47,951 nt of DNA from the NCBI GenBank assembly GCA_017642425.1, contig JAGCPB010000105.1:1-47951 (forward strand), given 5' to 3'. Below are positions 26,545 through 34,235 of the stretch, in pieces (position 1 is the stretch's first letter; each line of letters opens with the position of its first letter). Under the pieces are notes generated by a model, which saw nothing but the letters and a program-made list of their open reading frames with translations, searched no databases and was not told the origin of the DNA. The stretch comes from Bacteroidaceae bacterium (GTDB taxonomy: Bacteria > Bacteroidota > Bacteroidia > Bacteroidales > Bacteroidaceae). A program made the position numbers and the translations under genes.

Positions 26545-28230
26545 TCAGAGAGCTTTTACTGCATCCTGGTACTTGGCGAACTCAAGATCCTTCTGAGCCT
26601 TAGCCTTGAGAGCTGAATCAAGACTTACAGCCTTCTTGAGGTTCTGTGCAACAGCAGCGGCATCGTTGGTACGGGCAGCTACTACAGCAGCCAGATAAGC
26701 GGTGTTGGCATCAGCGTTCTTTACAGCGGCAAGAACCCTCTTGGCACCTGCATAATCCTTAGTCATGATCATGGCAAGAGCCTCAGCGTTGGTGTTGCTG
26801 CCCTTAAGAGCTGTGAGAGCACGCTCGTACTGACCCTGAGCAATGTACATGTTACCGAGAGCCTCATTGTTCTGTGAGCTCTGGCCACCCTTAGCGAAAT
26901 ATGTAGCTGCATCGGCAGGCTTGTTCTGTGCAAGGCAGAGCAGACCCATGTTGGTGTTGACCTCAGGAGCGTCAGCCTTCAGAGAAAGAGCCTTCTTGAA
27001 GTTGGTCTCGGCAGTAGCAAGATCCAGATCCTTGAAAGCAATCTCACCAAGGTTGTTGAATGCGCGGTAGTCATTGGGATAGTTCTTTGTAGCGGTTGTG
27101 TAGATAGCCTTCTTCTGAGCCTTGTCCTCTGTCAGGGTAGCGGCATAAAGCAGCTCCTCAACACTCAGGACAGAAGCGTCGGTCTTGTAAGCCTCCATTA
27201 TCTCCTCATCCGAGCGGCCGATGATCTGATAGTTCAGAGTCAGGCGGGCACGACGCAACTCAGGAAGAATGTCTGCTGCAAGATCCTTATAGACAGCTGA
27301 AAGGTTCTTGATCTCAGCCTCACGCTTCTCGGGATCGTCATACATTGAAAGAACGCGCAGTATCAGGTCCTTGTCCTGAAGATTTGACTCCTGAACCTTC
27401 TCCTTGAAACCTTCCCAGTCCTGAGCGGTGTACTCAGACTCGATGGCTGCATCAGATTTAGCCTTCTTGATCTCATTCTTGGCATACTTTACAGCATTGC
27501 TTTCACGCTGTGAAGCCAGTTTGTCATTCAGCTTGACACCGCCATCAGGTGATGCATAAGCAGAAATGGCTACATTATTAACAGCATAGTTCTTGGTATC
27601 GGCAGTGTAGTCCTTGAGAGCCTGGACAAGTTCCTTGACCTCTGACTTGCCTGTCTCTGATGAACGTATATTGGCCTGCTGGATTATGAACATGATATCA
27701 GCTTTCTCTTGTTCATCGATGATGCGCTGGAAAGCATCCTTTGAACCGGCTGTATTGGCACCCTTTGCAGTCTCGGCATAGAGTTCAGCTGTTGAAAGGA
27801 CACCGTCGGCAATCTTGACGGGCTCGATTTCAATGGGTTTGCCTTTCTTGGTGGCCTCGAAAGTAACATAAAGCTCTGACTTGGCCATCTCCGGCTGATA
27901 CTTGAAGTTACCGTTATAGGTGAAAGAACCACCTTCCTTCCACTCGATAACCTTGCCGTTACCCTGAACCTTCTCTCCCTGAAGAGTTACAGGCTCACCC
28001 TTGACTGAGCCACCCTCCCAACGGAGTTCCGGAGTAGCAACTGCAACAACCTTCTTGACGAATGTCTTTGAAGGGAATGTACCTGTCACTGTGTAATTGA
28101 CCTCACCGCCCTTAACTTCCAGCGGATTAGGATCAACAGTAAAATACTCCTCCTTTACCTGCATGTTCTTGCAGCTGGCAAACAACAGGATGCCTGCTCC
28201 AAGAATCGCAAAACGAAATGATTTTGACAT
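26545..28230 (-). CDS. TPR-repeat lipoprotein with OmpA-like region
   Basis: A 561-residue lipoprotein (lipobox LFASC, Cys20). The N-terminal half holds beta-rich segments (EYFTVDPNPLEVKGGEVNYT). A central segment resembles the OmpA C-terminal peptidoglycan-binding fold (VAISAYASPDGGVKLNDKLA, then RESNAVKYAKNEI). The C-terminal part is tetratricopeptide repeats (DYRAFNNLGEIAFKDLDLAT, APEVNTNMGLLCLAQNKPAD, NEALGNMYIAQGQYERALTA). Similar proteins are widespread in Bacteroidales, but I know no established role. A structural link between outer membrane and peptidoglycan is inferred. Ala/Lys-rich composition and a good promoter suggest an abundant protein. Confidence 0.82.
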   Translation of the reverse strand: MSKSFRFAILGAGILLFASCKNMQVKEEYFTVDPNPLEVKGGEVNYTVTGTFPSKTFVKKVVAVATPELRWEGGSVKGEPVTLQGEKVQGNGKVIEWKEGGSFTYNGNFKYQPEMAKSELYVTFEATKKGKPIEIEPVKIADGVLSTAELYAETAKGANTAGSKDAFQRIIDEQEKADIMFIIQQANIRSSETGKSEVKELVQALKDYTADTKNYAVNNVAISAYASPDGGVKLNDKLASQRESNAVKYAKNEIKKAKSDAAIESEYTAQDWEGFKEKVQESNLQDKDLILRVLSMYDDPEKREAEIKNLSAVYKDLAADILPELRRARLTLNYQIIGRSDEEIMEAYKTDASVLSVEELLYAATLTEDKAQKKAIYTTATKNYPNDYRAFNNLGEIAFKDLDLATAETNFKKALSLKADAPEVNTNMGLLCLAQNKPADAATYFAKGGQSSQNNEALGNMYIAQGQYERALTALKGSNTNAEALAMIMTKDYAGAKRVLAAVKNADANTAYLAAVVAARTNDAAAVAQNLKKAVSLDSALKAKAQKDLEFAKYQDAVKAL

Positions 28231-28284
28231 AGTTTTGTTATTAATTAGTTGGTTAAACGTTTTTGCCTAATGTGCATACGTGCG

Positions 28285-28315
28285 CAAAACTACAAAAAAG
28301 AATGTGAGCTACAAG
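28285..28315 (-). promoter_or_regulatory. Promoter of the TPR lipoprotein gene
   Basis: On the minus strand CTTG (28315-28312), a 19-base spacer and TAGTTTTG (28292-28285) match the Bacteroidota consensus with one -33 mismatch. The implied leader is about 48 nt. A possible dprA extension of the transcript follows the lipoprotein gene. Confidence 0.7.
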
Positions 28316-28383
28316 GTTTACACGCCATATTTTTTTAAAAAGAGGTATTTTTTTATGATATTATGTTCAGAGAACACAAAAAA

Positions 28384-29310
28384 CTACAGATTCCTGGGAT
28401 GATGGCTTACTATCTCCTCTCTGAGACGGCTGCGGTCAATATGGGTGTATATCTCTGTCGTGGATATCTTTTCATGTCCCAGCATACATTGGATGGCCCT
28501 CAGATTGGCTCCGCCTTCAAGCAGGTGTGTGGCGAATGAATGACGGAACGTATGGGGACTTACCGTTTTTTCTATGCCTGCCTTGGCGGTAAGGTCCTTC
28601 ACTATATCAAAAACCATTATCCTGGAAAGCGGACGTCCGCGGCGCAGACTCAGAAAGAGATATGATTCGGCTCCCGGTTTTATCTCTATGTGACAGCGGT
28701 CCATAAGATAGTGTTTTATTTCCTTTACCGCCCTGCCGGATATGGGGACAAGCCTCTGCTTGCTGCCCTTGCCGGTTACGCGTATGAAACCCTCATCCAG
28801 AAAAAGGTCCTCCATCCTGAGAGAACAGAGCTCCGATACACGCAATCCGCAACTGTACATGGTCTCTATCATAGCCCTGTTGCGCTGCCCTTCAGGCAGG
28901 GAGAGGTTTATCTGGTTTATTATGCTGTCTATCTCACCTACAGAAAGGACATCCGGCAGATGGCGCCCTATCTTGGGAGCCTCGAGCAACTCACTGGGGT
29001 CATCCTCACGATAACCGTCCAGACAGATGAATCTGAAAAGTGATTTGATTCCTGAGATAATCCGCGCCTGAGACCTTGGAGCAATACCCAGATCACCCAT
29101 AGCCGCCGCAAATCCATGCAGGTCATCAAGAGAGACATTCTCAATCCCTATGCCGCAGTCATCCAGATAGCCCAGCAGTTTTCCCGCATCGTCCATATAC
29201 GCCTCGAGTGTGTTGGGAGACAGCGATTTCTCCAACAGAAGATACTGGCGGTATCTTTTAAGCATCGCTCCGTGGGACTGCCCGGCGGTATGGTCCGTTT
29301 CAGGTTTCAT
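28384..29310 (-). CDS. xerD: Site-specific tyrosine recombinase, XerD type
   Basis: A 308-residue tyrosine recombinase, the second in this window. The N-terminal core-binding domain (YRQYLLLEKSLSPNTLEAYM) is followed by the catalytic domain with Arg in YSCGLRVSELCSL, Lys in VTGKGSKQRLVP, HTFRHSFATHLLEGGANLR, LGH and nucleophile Tyr in TTEIYTH. It is closer to XerD than the gene at 529-1416 (GSKQRLVPI, HSFATHLLEGGA). Together they would form the XerCD dimer-resolution pair. It is divergent from the O-methyltransferase gene with a 44-base gap. Confidence 0.93.
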   Translation of the reverse strand: MKPETDHTAGQSHGAMLKRYRQYLLLEKSLSPNTLEAYMDDAGKLLGYLDDCGIGIENVSLDDLHGFAAAMGDLGIAPRSQARIISGIKSLFRFICLDGYREDDPSELLEAPKIGRHLPDVLSVGEIDSIINQINLSLPEGQRNRAMIETMYSCGLRVSELCSLRMEDLFLDEGFIRVTGKGSKQRLVPISGRAVKEIKHYLMDRCHIEIKPGAESYLFLSLRRGRPLSRIMVFDIVKDLTAKAGIEKTVSPHTFRHSFATHLLEGGANLRAIQCMLGHEKISTTEIYTHIDRSRLREEIVSHHPRNL

Positions 29311-29328
29311 TATGTCAGAAAAACCGAT

Positions 29329-29336
29329 TAACTTTG
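29329..29336 (+). promoter_or_regulatory. -7 element for the O-methyltransferase/rbfA/permease unit
   Basis: TAACTTTG matches TAnnTTTG, 18 bases before the ATG at 29355. A weak -33 (GTTTC) lies about 19 bases upstream. An upstream in-frame TTG lies inside this element, which argues against that start. Confidence 0.55.
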
Positions 29337-29354
29337 CACAAAGATAAGCATAAT

Positions 29355-30023
29355 ATGGCTACATCGGGACAAGGCATAGGATATACGGGCGAAAACCAGC
29401 TTGAAGAGTATATCTCAGCTCACATAGGGCCTGAGAGCGGACTGCTCAGAGACCTTTACCGTGAGACCAACCTACGCCTGCTCAATCCCCGCATGGCGTC
29501 AGGCCATATCCAGGGGCGGTTGCTCAAGATGATGGTTTCCATGATCAAGCCGCAGCTTATCCTTGAAGTAGGGACTTTTACCGGTTACGCAACCCTTTGC
29601 ATGGCAGAGGGATTGTCTGATGGGGCGGTTATCCACACGGTCGAAATTGACGATGAACTGGAGGATTTCATACGCAAAGGATTTGAAAAGTCACCCTACT
29701 CTGACAGGATCCGGCTCCACATAGGCGATGCGCTTAAGGTTGTACCCGGACTGGGGTTGTTTTTTGACATGATATTCCTGGACGGAGAGAAGAGGGAATA
29801 CCCCGATTATTACACCGCACTGCTGAATTATCTCAAGCCGGGGGGTTATATGATAGCCGACAATACTCTTTGGGACGGGCACGTGGTGGACAAGGATTAT
29901 GACTCCGATCCTCAGACGGCTGCGGTCAAAAGATTCAATGACATGGTGGCGGCCGATGAAAGGGTTGAGGTGGCTATGATTCCTATTAGGGACGGATTGA
30001 CTATAATCCGGAAGATTAACTGA
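29355..30023 (+). CDS. Class I SAM-dependent O-methyltransferase (catechol-type family)
   Basis: A 222-residue methyltransferase of the PF01596-like cation-dependent O-methyltransferase family. Motif I is ILEVGTFTGYATLCMAEGL. The acidic ribose-binding residue lies in IHTVEIDDELE. Metal and substrate-site signatures are DMIFLDGEKREYPDYY and MIADNTLWDGHVVD. The ATG at 29355 is chosen because the upstream in-frame TTG lies inside the promoter element. rbfA follows after 17 bases. The acceptor substrate cannot be predicted. Confidence 0.9.
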   Translation: MATSGQGIGYTGENQLEEYISAHIGPESGLLRDLYRETNLRLLNPRMASGHIQGRLLKMMVSMIKPQLILEVGTFTGYATLCMAEGLSDGAVIHTVEIDDELEDFIRKGFEKSPYSDRIRLHIGDALKVVPGLGLFFDMIFLDGEKREYPDYYTALLNYLKPGGYMIADNTLWDGHVVDKDYDSDPQTAAVKRFNDMVAADERVEVAMIPIRDGLTIIRKIN

Positions 30024-30040
30024 AATTTGAAGATTGATAT

Positions 30041-30376
30041 ATGGATAGTACCAGACAACAGAAGATTGCAAGACTGATTCAGAAGGAACTCAGCGAATTG
30101 TTACTGATGCAGACTAAACTGACAAAAGGTTTGTTGATAACCGTGAGTGAAGTTAAGGTCAGCAGTGACCTGAGCATAGCAAGCGTGTACCTGAGTGTGT
30201 TTCCGTCAGAGAAAGGTGAGGAGACGGTCAGGAACATAAACGCAAATGTCAAGGATATCAGATATGACTTTGGCCAGAGGGTCAGACATCAGCTCCGTAT
30301 AATTCCTGAACTTAGATTCTTTCTGGACAAGACTCTGGACTACATGGCACATATAGACGAACTGCTCAAAAAATGA
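30041..30376 (+). CDS. rbfA: Ribosome-binding factor A
   Basis: A 111-residue KH-like protein needed for 30S maturation, in particular 16S rRNA 5'-end processing. Recognisable segments are STRQQKIARLIQKELSELLL, the LTKGLLITVSEVKVSSDLSI strand region and LRIIPELRFFLDKTLDYMAH near the end. Length is normal for the family. Its TGA overlaps the ATG of the next gene (ATGA), so translation is probably coupled. Confidence 0.95.
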   Translation: MDSTRQQKIARLIQKELSELLLMQTKLTKGLLITVSEVKVSSDLSIASVYLSVFPSEKGEETVRNINANVKDIRYDFGQRVRHQLRIIPELRFFLDKTLDYMAHIDELLKK

Positions 30377-31611
30377 ACTTTCCGCTCTTCATAGCCCGCC
30401 GTTATCTCTTTGCCAAGAAGAGCCACAACGTAATAAACGTGATTTCGGCCATTTCAGTGGCAGGAATCATGCTGGCATCGTTCGCCCTTATCTGCACTTT
30501 ATCGGTTTTCAACGGATTCCATGACCTGGTTGAGTCACTGTTCAAGGATTTTGATCCGGAAATCAAGGTTGTTGCTCAGGGCAGGAAATTCTTCAGCACG
30601 GATGAAGAACGGATTGTCAAGGCATCTAGTCTGGATTTTGTGGATGTCTGCTCTTTTACTCTCCAGGAGCAGGCTTTGATAAGCTACAAGAGCAAACAGC
30701 AGATTGCCATGATCAAAGGGGTTGAAGAAAGCTACCATGATCTGGTAGGCATAGAAAACCTGCTGAAAGGTAACGGCATATACATGCTTGAGGATGAGGT
30801 TTGCCACTACGGAATATTAGGCATAGGACTTGTCAGCAGGATGGACTGCGGGATAAAACCCGCATATCCTCTCACATTGTATGTGCCCAGGAAAGAGGGA
30901 CGGGTAAGCATTAACAATCCTGTTGCATCATTCAACCATGCCAGCATATATTCGCCGGGAGTGATATTCCAGGTTGAGCAGGAAAAATATGATGACAACT
31001 ACGTTATCATCTCGCTTTCACTGGCACAGCAACTCACAGACAGGGACGGTGAGGCGTCAGCCCTGGAGATAAAGACAAAAGAGGGAACATCATTAAGGAA
31101 AGCCATAAGGGAACTGGAATCCCTGCTGGGACCCGGTTATGAGGTTCAGGACCGTATTCATCAGCAACAGGATGTATTCAAGGTATTCAAACTTGAGAAA
31201 TTCATATCATACCTGTTCCTTACATTCATCCTGCTGATAGCCTGTTTCAACATCATAGGCTCGCTAATCATGCTGATGGTTGAGAAACAGAAAGATGCCG
31301 TTCTGCTGGAAAGCATGGGTGCGGAACAAAAGACCATTGAGAGAATATTTATCTCCAACGGAGTCCTCATCTCGCTGATAGGAGCAGTATCGGGCCTGGT
31401 TCTGGGAGTGATTGCCGTACTGCTTCAGCAAAAGTTCGGATTCATTTCACTGGGTGCTCAGGGAAACTTCATAGTTGACGCCTATCCTGTCAGCATACAG
31501 GTCAAGGATATACTGCTTGTCCTGGTTACCGTACTTGTAGTCAGTTTCCTATCAGTACGTCCCATCGGGCCCATTGCCCGCCGGTTCATCAGGAAATCAG
31601 AGAGTGACTGA
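30373..31611 (+). CDS. ABC transporter permease of the LolC/LolE type (FtsX-like)
   Basis: A 412-residue inner-membrane protein with the LolC/E layout. An N-terminal helix (VINVISAISVAGIMLASFAL) is followed by a large periplasmic MacB-like domain (about 50-265). Three C-terminal helices carry the FtsX-type segment (LIACFNIIGSLIMLMVEKQK, then DAVLLESMGA). The N-terminal FIARRYLFAKKSHNVINVIS is typical of Lol permeases. The likely role is extraction of lipoproteins from the inner membrane with a LolD-type ATPase, which is not in this window. The 3' end overlaps convergent murI by 15 bases. Confidence 0.88.
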   Translation: MNFPLFIARRYLFAKKSHNVINVISAISVAGIMLASFALICTLSVFNGFHDLVESLFKDFDPEIKVVAQGRKFFSTDEERIVKASSLDFVDVCSFTLQEQALISYKSKQQIAMIKGVEESYHDLVGIENLLKGNGIYMLEDEVCHYGILGIGLVSRMDCGIKPAYPLTLYVPRKEGRVSINNPVASFNHASIYSPGVIFQVEQEKYDDNYVIISLSLAQQLTDRDGEASALEIKTKEGTSLRKAIRELESLLGPGYEVQDRIHQQQDVFKVFKLEKFISYLFLTFILLIACFNIIGSLIMLMVEKQKDAVLLESMGAEQKTIERIFISNGVLISLIGAVSGLVLGVIAVLLQQKFGFISLGAQGNFIVDAYPVSIQVKDILLVLVTVLVVSFLSVRPIGPIARRFIRKSESD

Positions 31612-32439
31612 ATCGGCGTCAATAACCGAATTCAGGAAAATGGATGCATTGGGCAGGAATGTATCCAAAGACTCAGTGGTGTAATAATTGCAGGTTGCGC
31701 CTTTAGTACACCGCTCATCCATTTCAGGATGTCTCTCCAGATAATTCTTTAGTGAAGAGGCCACGTATTCTCCCTGTGAAACTATCTTTATTCCCTCCGG
31801 AACATACTTGCGGATCTTATCCAGAAGGAGTGGGTAATGCGTACATCCCAGAATTATAATGTCTATCTCAGAGTCTTTGGCAAGAAGATTGTCTATATGC
31901 TGTTTGACAAAGTAGTCTGCACCTTCAGACTGTGACTCACCGGATTCAACAAGGGGCACCCATATCGGACATGATTCTCCTGTAACGGTTATGTCCGGGA
32001 ATAGCTTGTTTATCTCAAGCGGATAAGACAAGGACTTCACAGTACCGGGAGTAGCCAGAAGCCCTACATGACGGGATTGTGTCAATTCACCGATGGATTC
32101 CACGGTAGGACGGATAATCCCCAACACCCTGCGGCTGGCATCAAGACGGGGCAGGTCAATCTGCTGGATTGTCCTCAAGGCCTTGGCCGATGCCGTATTA
32201 CATGCCAGAATCACCAGATGGCATCCCATGTCAAACAATTTTGTCACGCATTGAAGGGTGAATTCATATACCACCTGAAAAGAGCGGGTACCGTAGGGGG
32301 TTCGGGCGTTGTCGCCCAGATACATGAAATCATACTCCGGCATGGCGCTCCTTATGTGTTTAAGTATAGTCAAGCCTCCGTACCCGGAATCAAATATACC
32401 TATAGGACCGGGATCTTTTGACAGTAAGGAACTACTCAT
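31597..32439 (-). CDS. murI: Glutamate racemase
   Basis: A 280-residue cofactor-independent racemase supplying D-glutamate for peptidoglycan. The Asp-Ser motif is at the start (GIFDSGYGGLTILKHI). The two catalytic cysteines are in LACNTASAKALR and ILGCTHYPLLL. The GDNARTPYG motif is also present. The ATG at 32439 is preferred over an in-frame TTG at 32457; it overlaps the end of the upstream ompH gene by 8 bases. It is last in the uppS-bamA-ompH-murI cluster. Confidence 0.95.
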   Translation of the reverse strand: MSSSLLSKDPGPIGIFDSGYGGLTILKHIRSAMPEYDFMYLGDNARTPYGTRSFQVVYEFTLQCVTKLFDMGCHLVILACNTASAKALRTIQQIDLPRLDASRRVLGIIRPTVESIGELTQSRHVGLLATPGTVKSLSYPLEINKLFPDITVTGESCPIWVPLVESGESQSEGADYFVKQHIDNLLAKDSEIDIIILGCTHYPLLLDKIRKYVPEGIKIVSQGEYVASSLKNYLERHPEMDERCTKGATCNYYTTESLDTFLPNASIFLNSVIDADSVTL

Positions 32440-33025
32440 CTTTATTGTTGTTGTCAATTATATTTGATATTATCTCCGGTTGTCCGTCTTCGGCCACCCT
32501 TTCAGAACGATTCTCTATTCCAAGCAGCTTGTAAACATCCCCTGATATATCCACACCTTTATTTCCGTTAATGAAAAGATACGTACCCTTGCCCGTATCT
32601 ATCACATAATCCAGGCCCTTTGCGGTACAGACATCCGATACCGCTTTAAGCAGTTTCTTCTTGAGCGGCACAAGCAGTTCGTTGCGTTTGGCCTCAAGCT
32701 CTGACTGCACCTTGTCCCTGAACTGGGCGTTGTTGTCCATCAGTAGCTGCAACTCTTTCTGGCGCTTGGCCACAATGGATGCGGAAAGATGATCCTGCTC
32801 CAGCATGAACTCAATATACTGCCTCTCGAATTCGCGTTTGGAACGCTCTATCTCCTCGCGGTAATCTGACTGTATCTTCTGCAGGTTTATATCGGCCTCC
32901 ATGTACTCCGGCATAAGCCTGAGGGTGGAATTGAAGTCTATATAACCAAACATCCCCTCCTGAGCGTAAGCCAGAGAGGACATGCTGATTAGGGCAAACG
33001 CCAAAAATGTCTTAAGTTTTCTCAT
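32432..33025 (-). CDS. OmpH/Skp-family periplasmic chaperone (third of three)
   Basis: A 197-residue protein with a signal peptide (MRKLKTFLAFALISMSSLAYA), then GMFGYIDFNSTLRLMPEYME and a long charged coiled coil (about 45-125). It closes with the beta segment LDYVIDTGKGTYLFINGN. Skp/OmpH chaperones hold unfolded outer-membrane proteins for the BAM complex. It has a longer, acidic, Asn/Asp-rich tail than its two neighbours. It is separated from the second ompH by 83 bases containing a hairpin and overlaps murI by 8 bases. Confidence 0.9.
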   Translation of the reverse strand: MRKLKTFLAFALISMSSLAYAQEGMFGYIDFNSTLRLMPEYMEADINLQKIQSDYREEIERSKREFERQYIEFMLEQDHLSASIVAKRQKELQLLMDNNAQFRDKVQSELEAKRNELLVPLKKKLLKAVSDVCTAKGLDYVIDTGKGTYLFINGNKGVDISGDVYKLLGIENRSERVAEDGQPEIISNIIDNNNKDE

Positions 33026-33059
33026 ATATAAGGTCCGGCAACTGTTTTCTAACCAATAA

Positions 33060-33086
33060 GGGGAATCGGGCTTGTGCCGGTTCCCC
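33060..33086 (-). promoter_or_regulatory. Intercistronic stem-loop between ompH paralogues
   Basis: Bases 33060-33069 pair with 33077-33086 (10 bp, one G-T wobble) around a 7-base loop. On the minus strand the sequence after it is TTATTGGTT, without a T-run. It may be a processing or mRNA-stability element, or a weak terminator, setting different levels of the paralogues. Confidence 0.5.
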
Positions 33087-33108
33087 CTATCCTAATATCC
33101 GAATATGG

Positions 33109-33612
33109 TTATTTTATGCCCAACTTGGCCTTGACAGCCTCGGTGACATCGGTAGTAAGCGTAGAATTCACAAAGGGGACGGTGCCTCCGGCTATATCAA
33201 AAATACAGATGTACGAACCCTCCTCGCCTACCGTCTGGATAGCCTTGAGAACTTTTGTCTGGATTCCGCTCATAAGCTCAGTCTCCTTGTTCCCCAGATT
33301 GATACGGCAGTCATCAAGATACTGTGACAACTTCTGCTGGCTCTCCATCAGCTCCTGCTCCCTGCGGGTACGGATACTCTCGGGAAGAGTCTCGCGGTTC
33401 TTAAGATAATCATCCTCTTTCTTCTGATACTCTGTCTGCATATAGTTAAGCTCCTCCTGATACTGTTTCTGAAGGTCTGCCAACTCATTCTGAGCTGTCT
33501 TGTATTCTGCCATAGAGGGAATGATATCCGCAGAATTGATATGCCCGAATTTCTGTGCGAACGCGCCAAAAGGCATGATAGCCAGCAGCGCAATGATAAA
33601 CGTCTTTTTCAT
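33109..33612 (-). CDS. OmpH/Skp-family periplasmic chaperone (second of three)
   Basis: A 167-residue protein with a signal peptide (MKKTFIIALLAIMPFGAFAQ), the family start KFGHINSADIIPSMAEYKTA and a Gln/Glu-rich coiled coil (LADLQKQYQEELNYMQTEYQ). The C-terminal strand region YICIFDIAGGTVPFVNS completes the fold. Length matches typical Skp. It has its own -7 element upstream and so may be expressed apart from bamA. It is followed by an intercistronic hairpin. Confidence 0.92.
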   Translation of the reverse strand: MKKTFIIALLAIMPFGAFAQKFGHINSADIIPSMAEYKTAQNELADLQKQYQEELNYMQTEYQKKEDDYLKNRETLPESIRTRREQELMESQQKLSQYLDDCRINLGNKETELMSGIQTKVLKAIQTVGEEGSYICIFDIAGGTVPFVNSTLTTDVTEAVKAKLGIK

Positions 33613-33652
33613 ATTGTAATCTTTTTTTTTCTGATAAATTAATCATCGCCGA

Positions 33653-33660
33653 CAAAGGTA
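33653..33660 (-). promoter_or_regulatory. Internal -7 element before the second ompH gene
   Basis: On the minus strand TACCTTTG matches TAnnTTTG, about 40 bases before the ATG of the 33109-33612 gene and just after the first ompH stop. The -33 position reads CTGG, a weak match. Confidence 0.5.
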
Positions 33661-33665
33661 GGCAA

Positions 33666-34181
33666 TTAGTTTGAATATCCCAGTTTCTTGAGGACCTCAT
33701 TGCTGATATCTATCTTGGGTGAAGCATAAATCATGCTGGTGGCCGATGAACGGTCAATCACCACCTGATAACCGTCAGACTCGCTGATCTGCTTGATAGC
33801 CTCATATATTTCATCCTGAATAGGCGACATGAGACTCTCCTGTTTCTTGTACAGTTCACCATCGGGACCAAAGTACTGGCGCTTAAGGTCACTTGCCTGT
33901 TTCTCTTTGGCTACTATCTCCTCTTCTTTCTTGGCCTTCTGCTCCTCGGAAAGGAAAAGCGACTCATTCTGGTAGTTCTTGTATAGAGTCTGTGCCTCAA
34001 GGTTCAAAGCCTCAACTTCGGCCTGCCAGCGTTTTGAGAACTGATTGAGCTGCTCGTTGGCACGCTCGTATGCGGGAATCCTGTTAAGGATATACTCCAT
34101 ATCTACCAGAGCGAATTTCTGCGCACCTGCGGTGATGCAGAAAAACAGCATCATTGCTGCGATTGATAATGTCTTTTTCAT
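33666..34181 (-). CDS. OmpH/Skp-family periplasmic chaperone (first of three)
   Basis: A 171-residue protein with a signal peptide (MKKTLSIAAMMLFFCITAGAQ). The start of the mature part, KFALVDMEYILNRIPAYERA, is the OmpH hallmark. A Lys/Glu-rich coiled coil (LSEEQKAKKEEEIVAKEKQA) and the C-terminal GYQVVIDRSSATSMIYASPK follow. It lies 54 bases downstream of bamA in the same direction, the usual bamA-skp order, and is the most likely partner of BamA among the three. Confidence 0.93.
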   Translation of the reverse strand: MKKTLSIAAMMLFFCITAGAQKFALVDMEYILNRIPAYERANEQLNQFSKRWQAEVEALNLEAQTLYKNYQNESLFLSEEQKAKKEEEIVAKEKQASDLKRQYFGPDGELYKKQESLMSPIQDEIYEAIKQISESDGYQVVIDRSSATSMIYASPKIDISNEVLKKLGYSN

Positions 34182-34235
34182 AATCGTACGTTTTCTCTGT
34201 TACTCTATCTATAATATCCCGTTTGCATGGGCAAG

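Noticed and set aside
29334-29354. TTG start for the O-methyltransferase
   Set aside because: It falls inside the TAACTTTG -7 element, so it would lie upstream of the transcript start.
32068-32421. Plus-strand frame opposite murI
   Set aside because: Antisense shadow with no recognisable domain.
32440-32457. TTG start for murI
   Set aside because: The ATG at 32439 gives a normal-length protein and a short overlap with the upstream gene; the extension adds only low-information residues.
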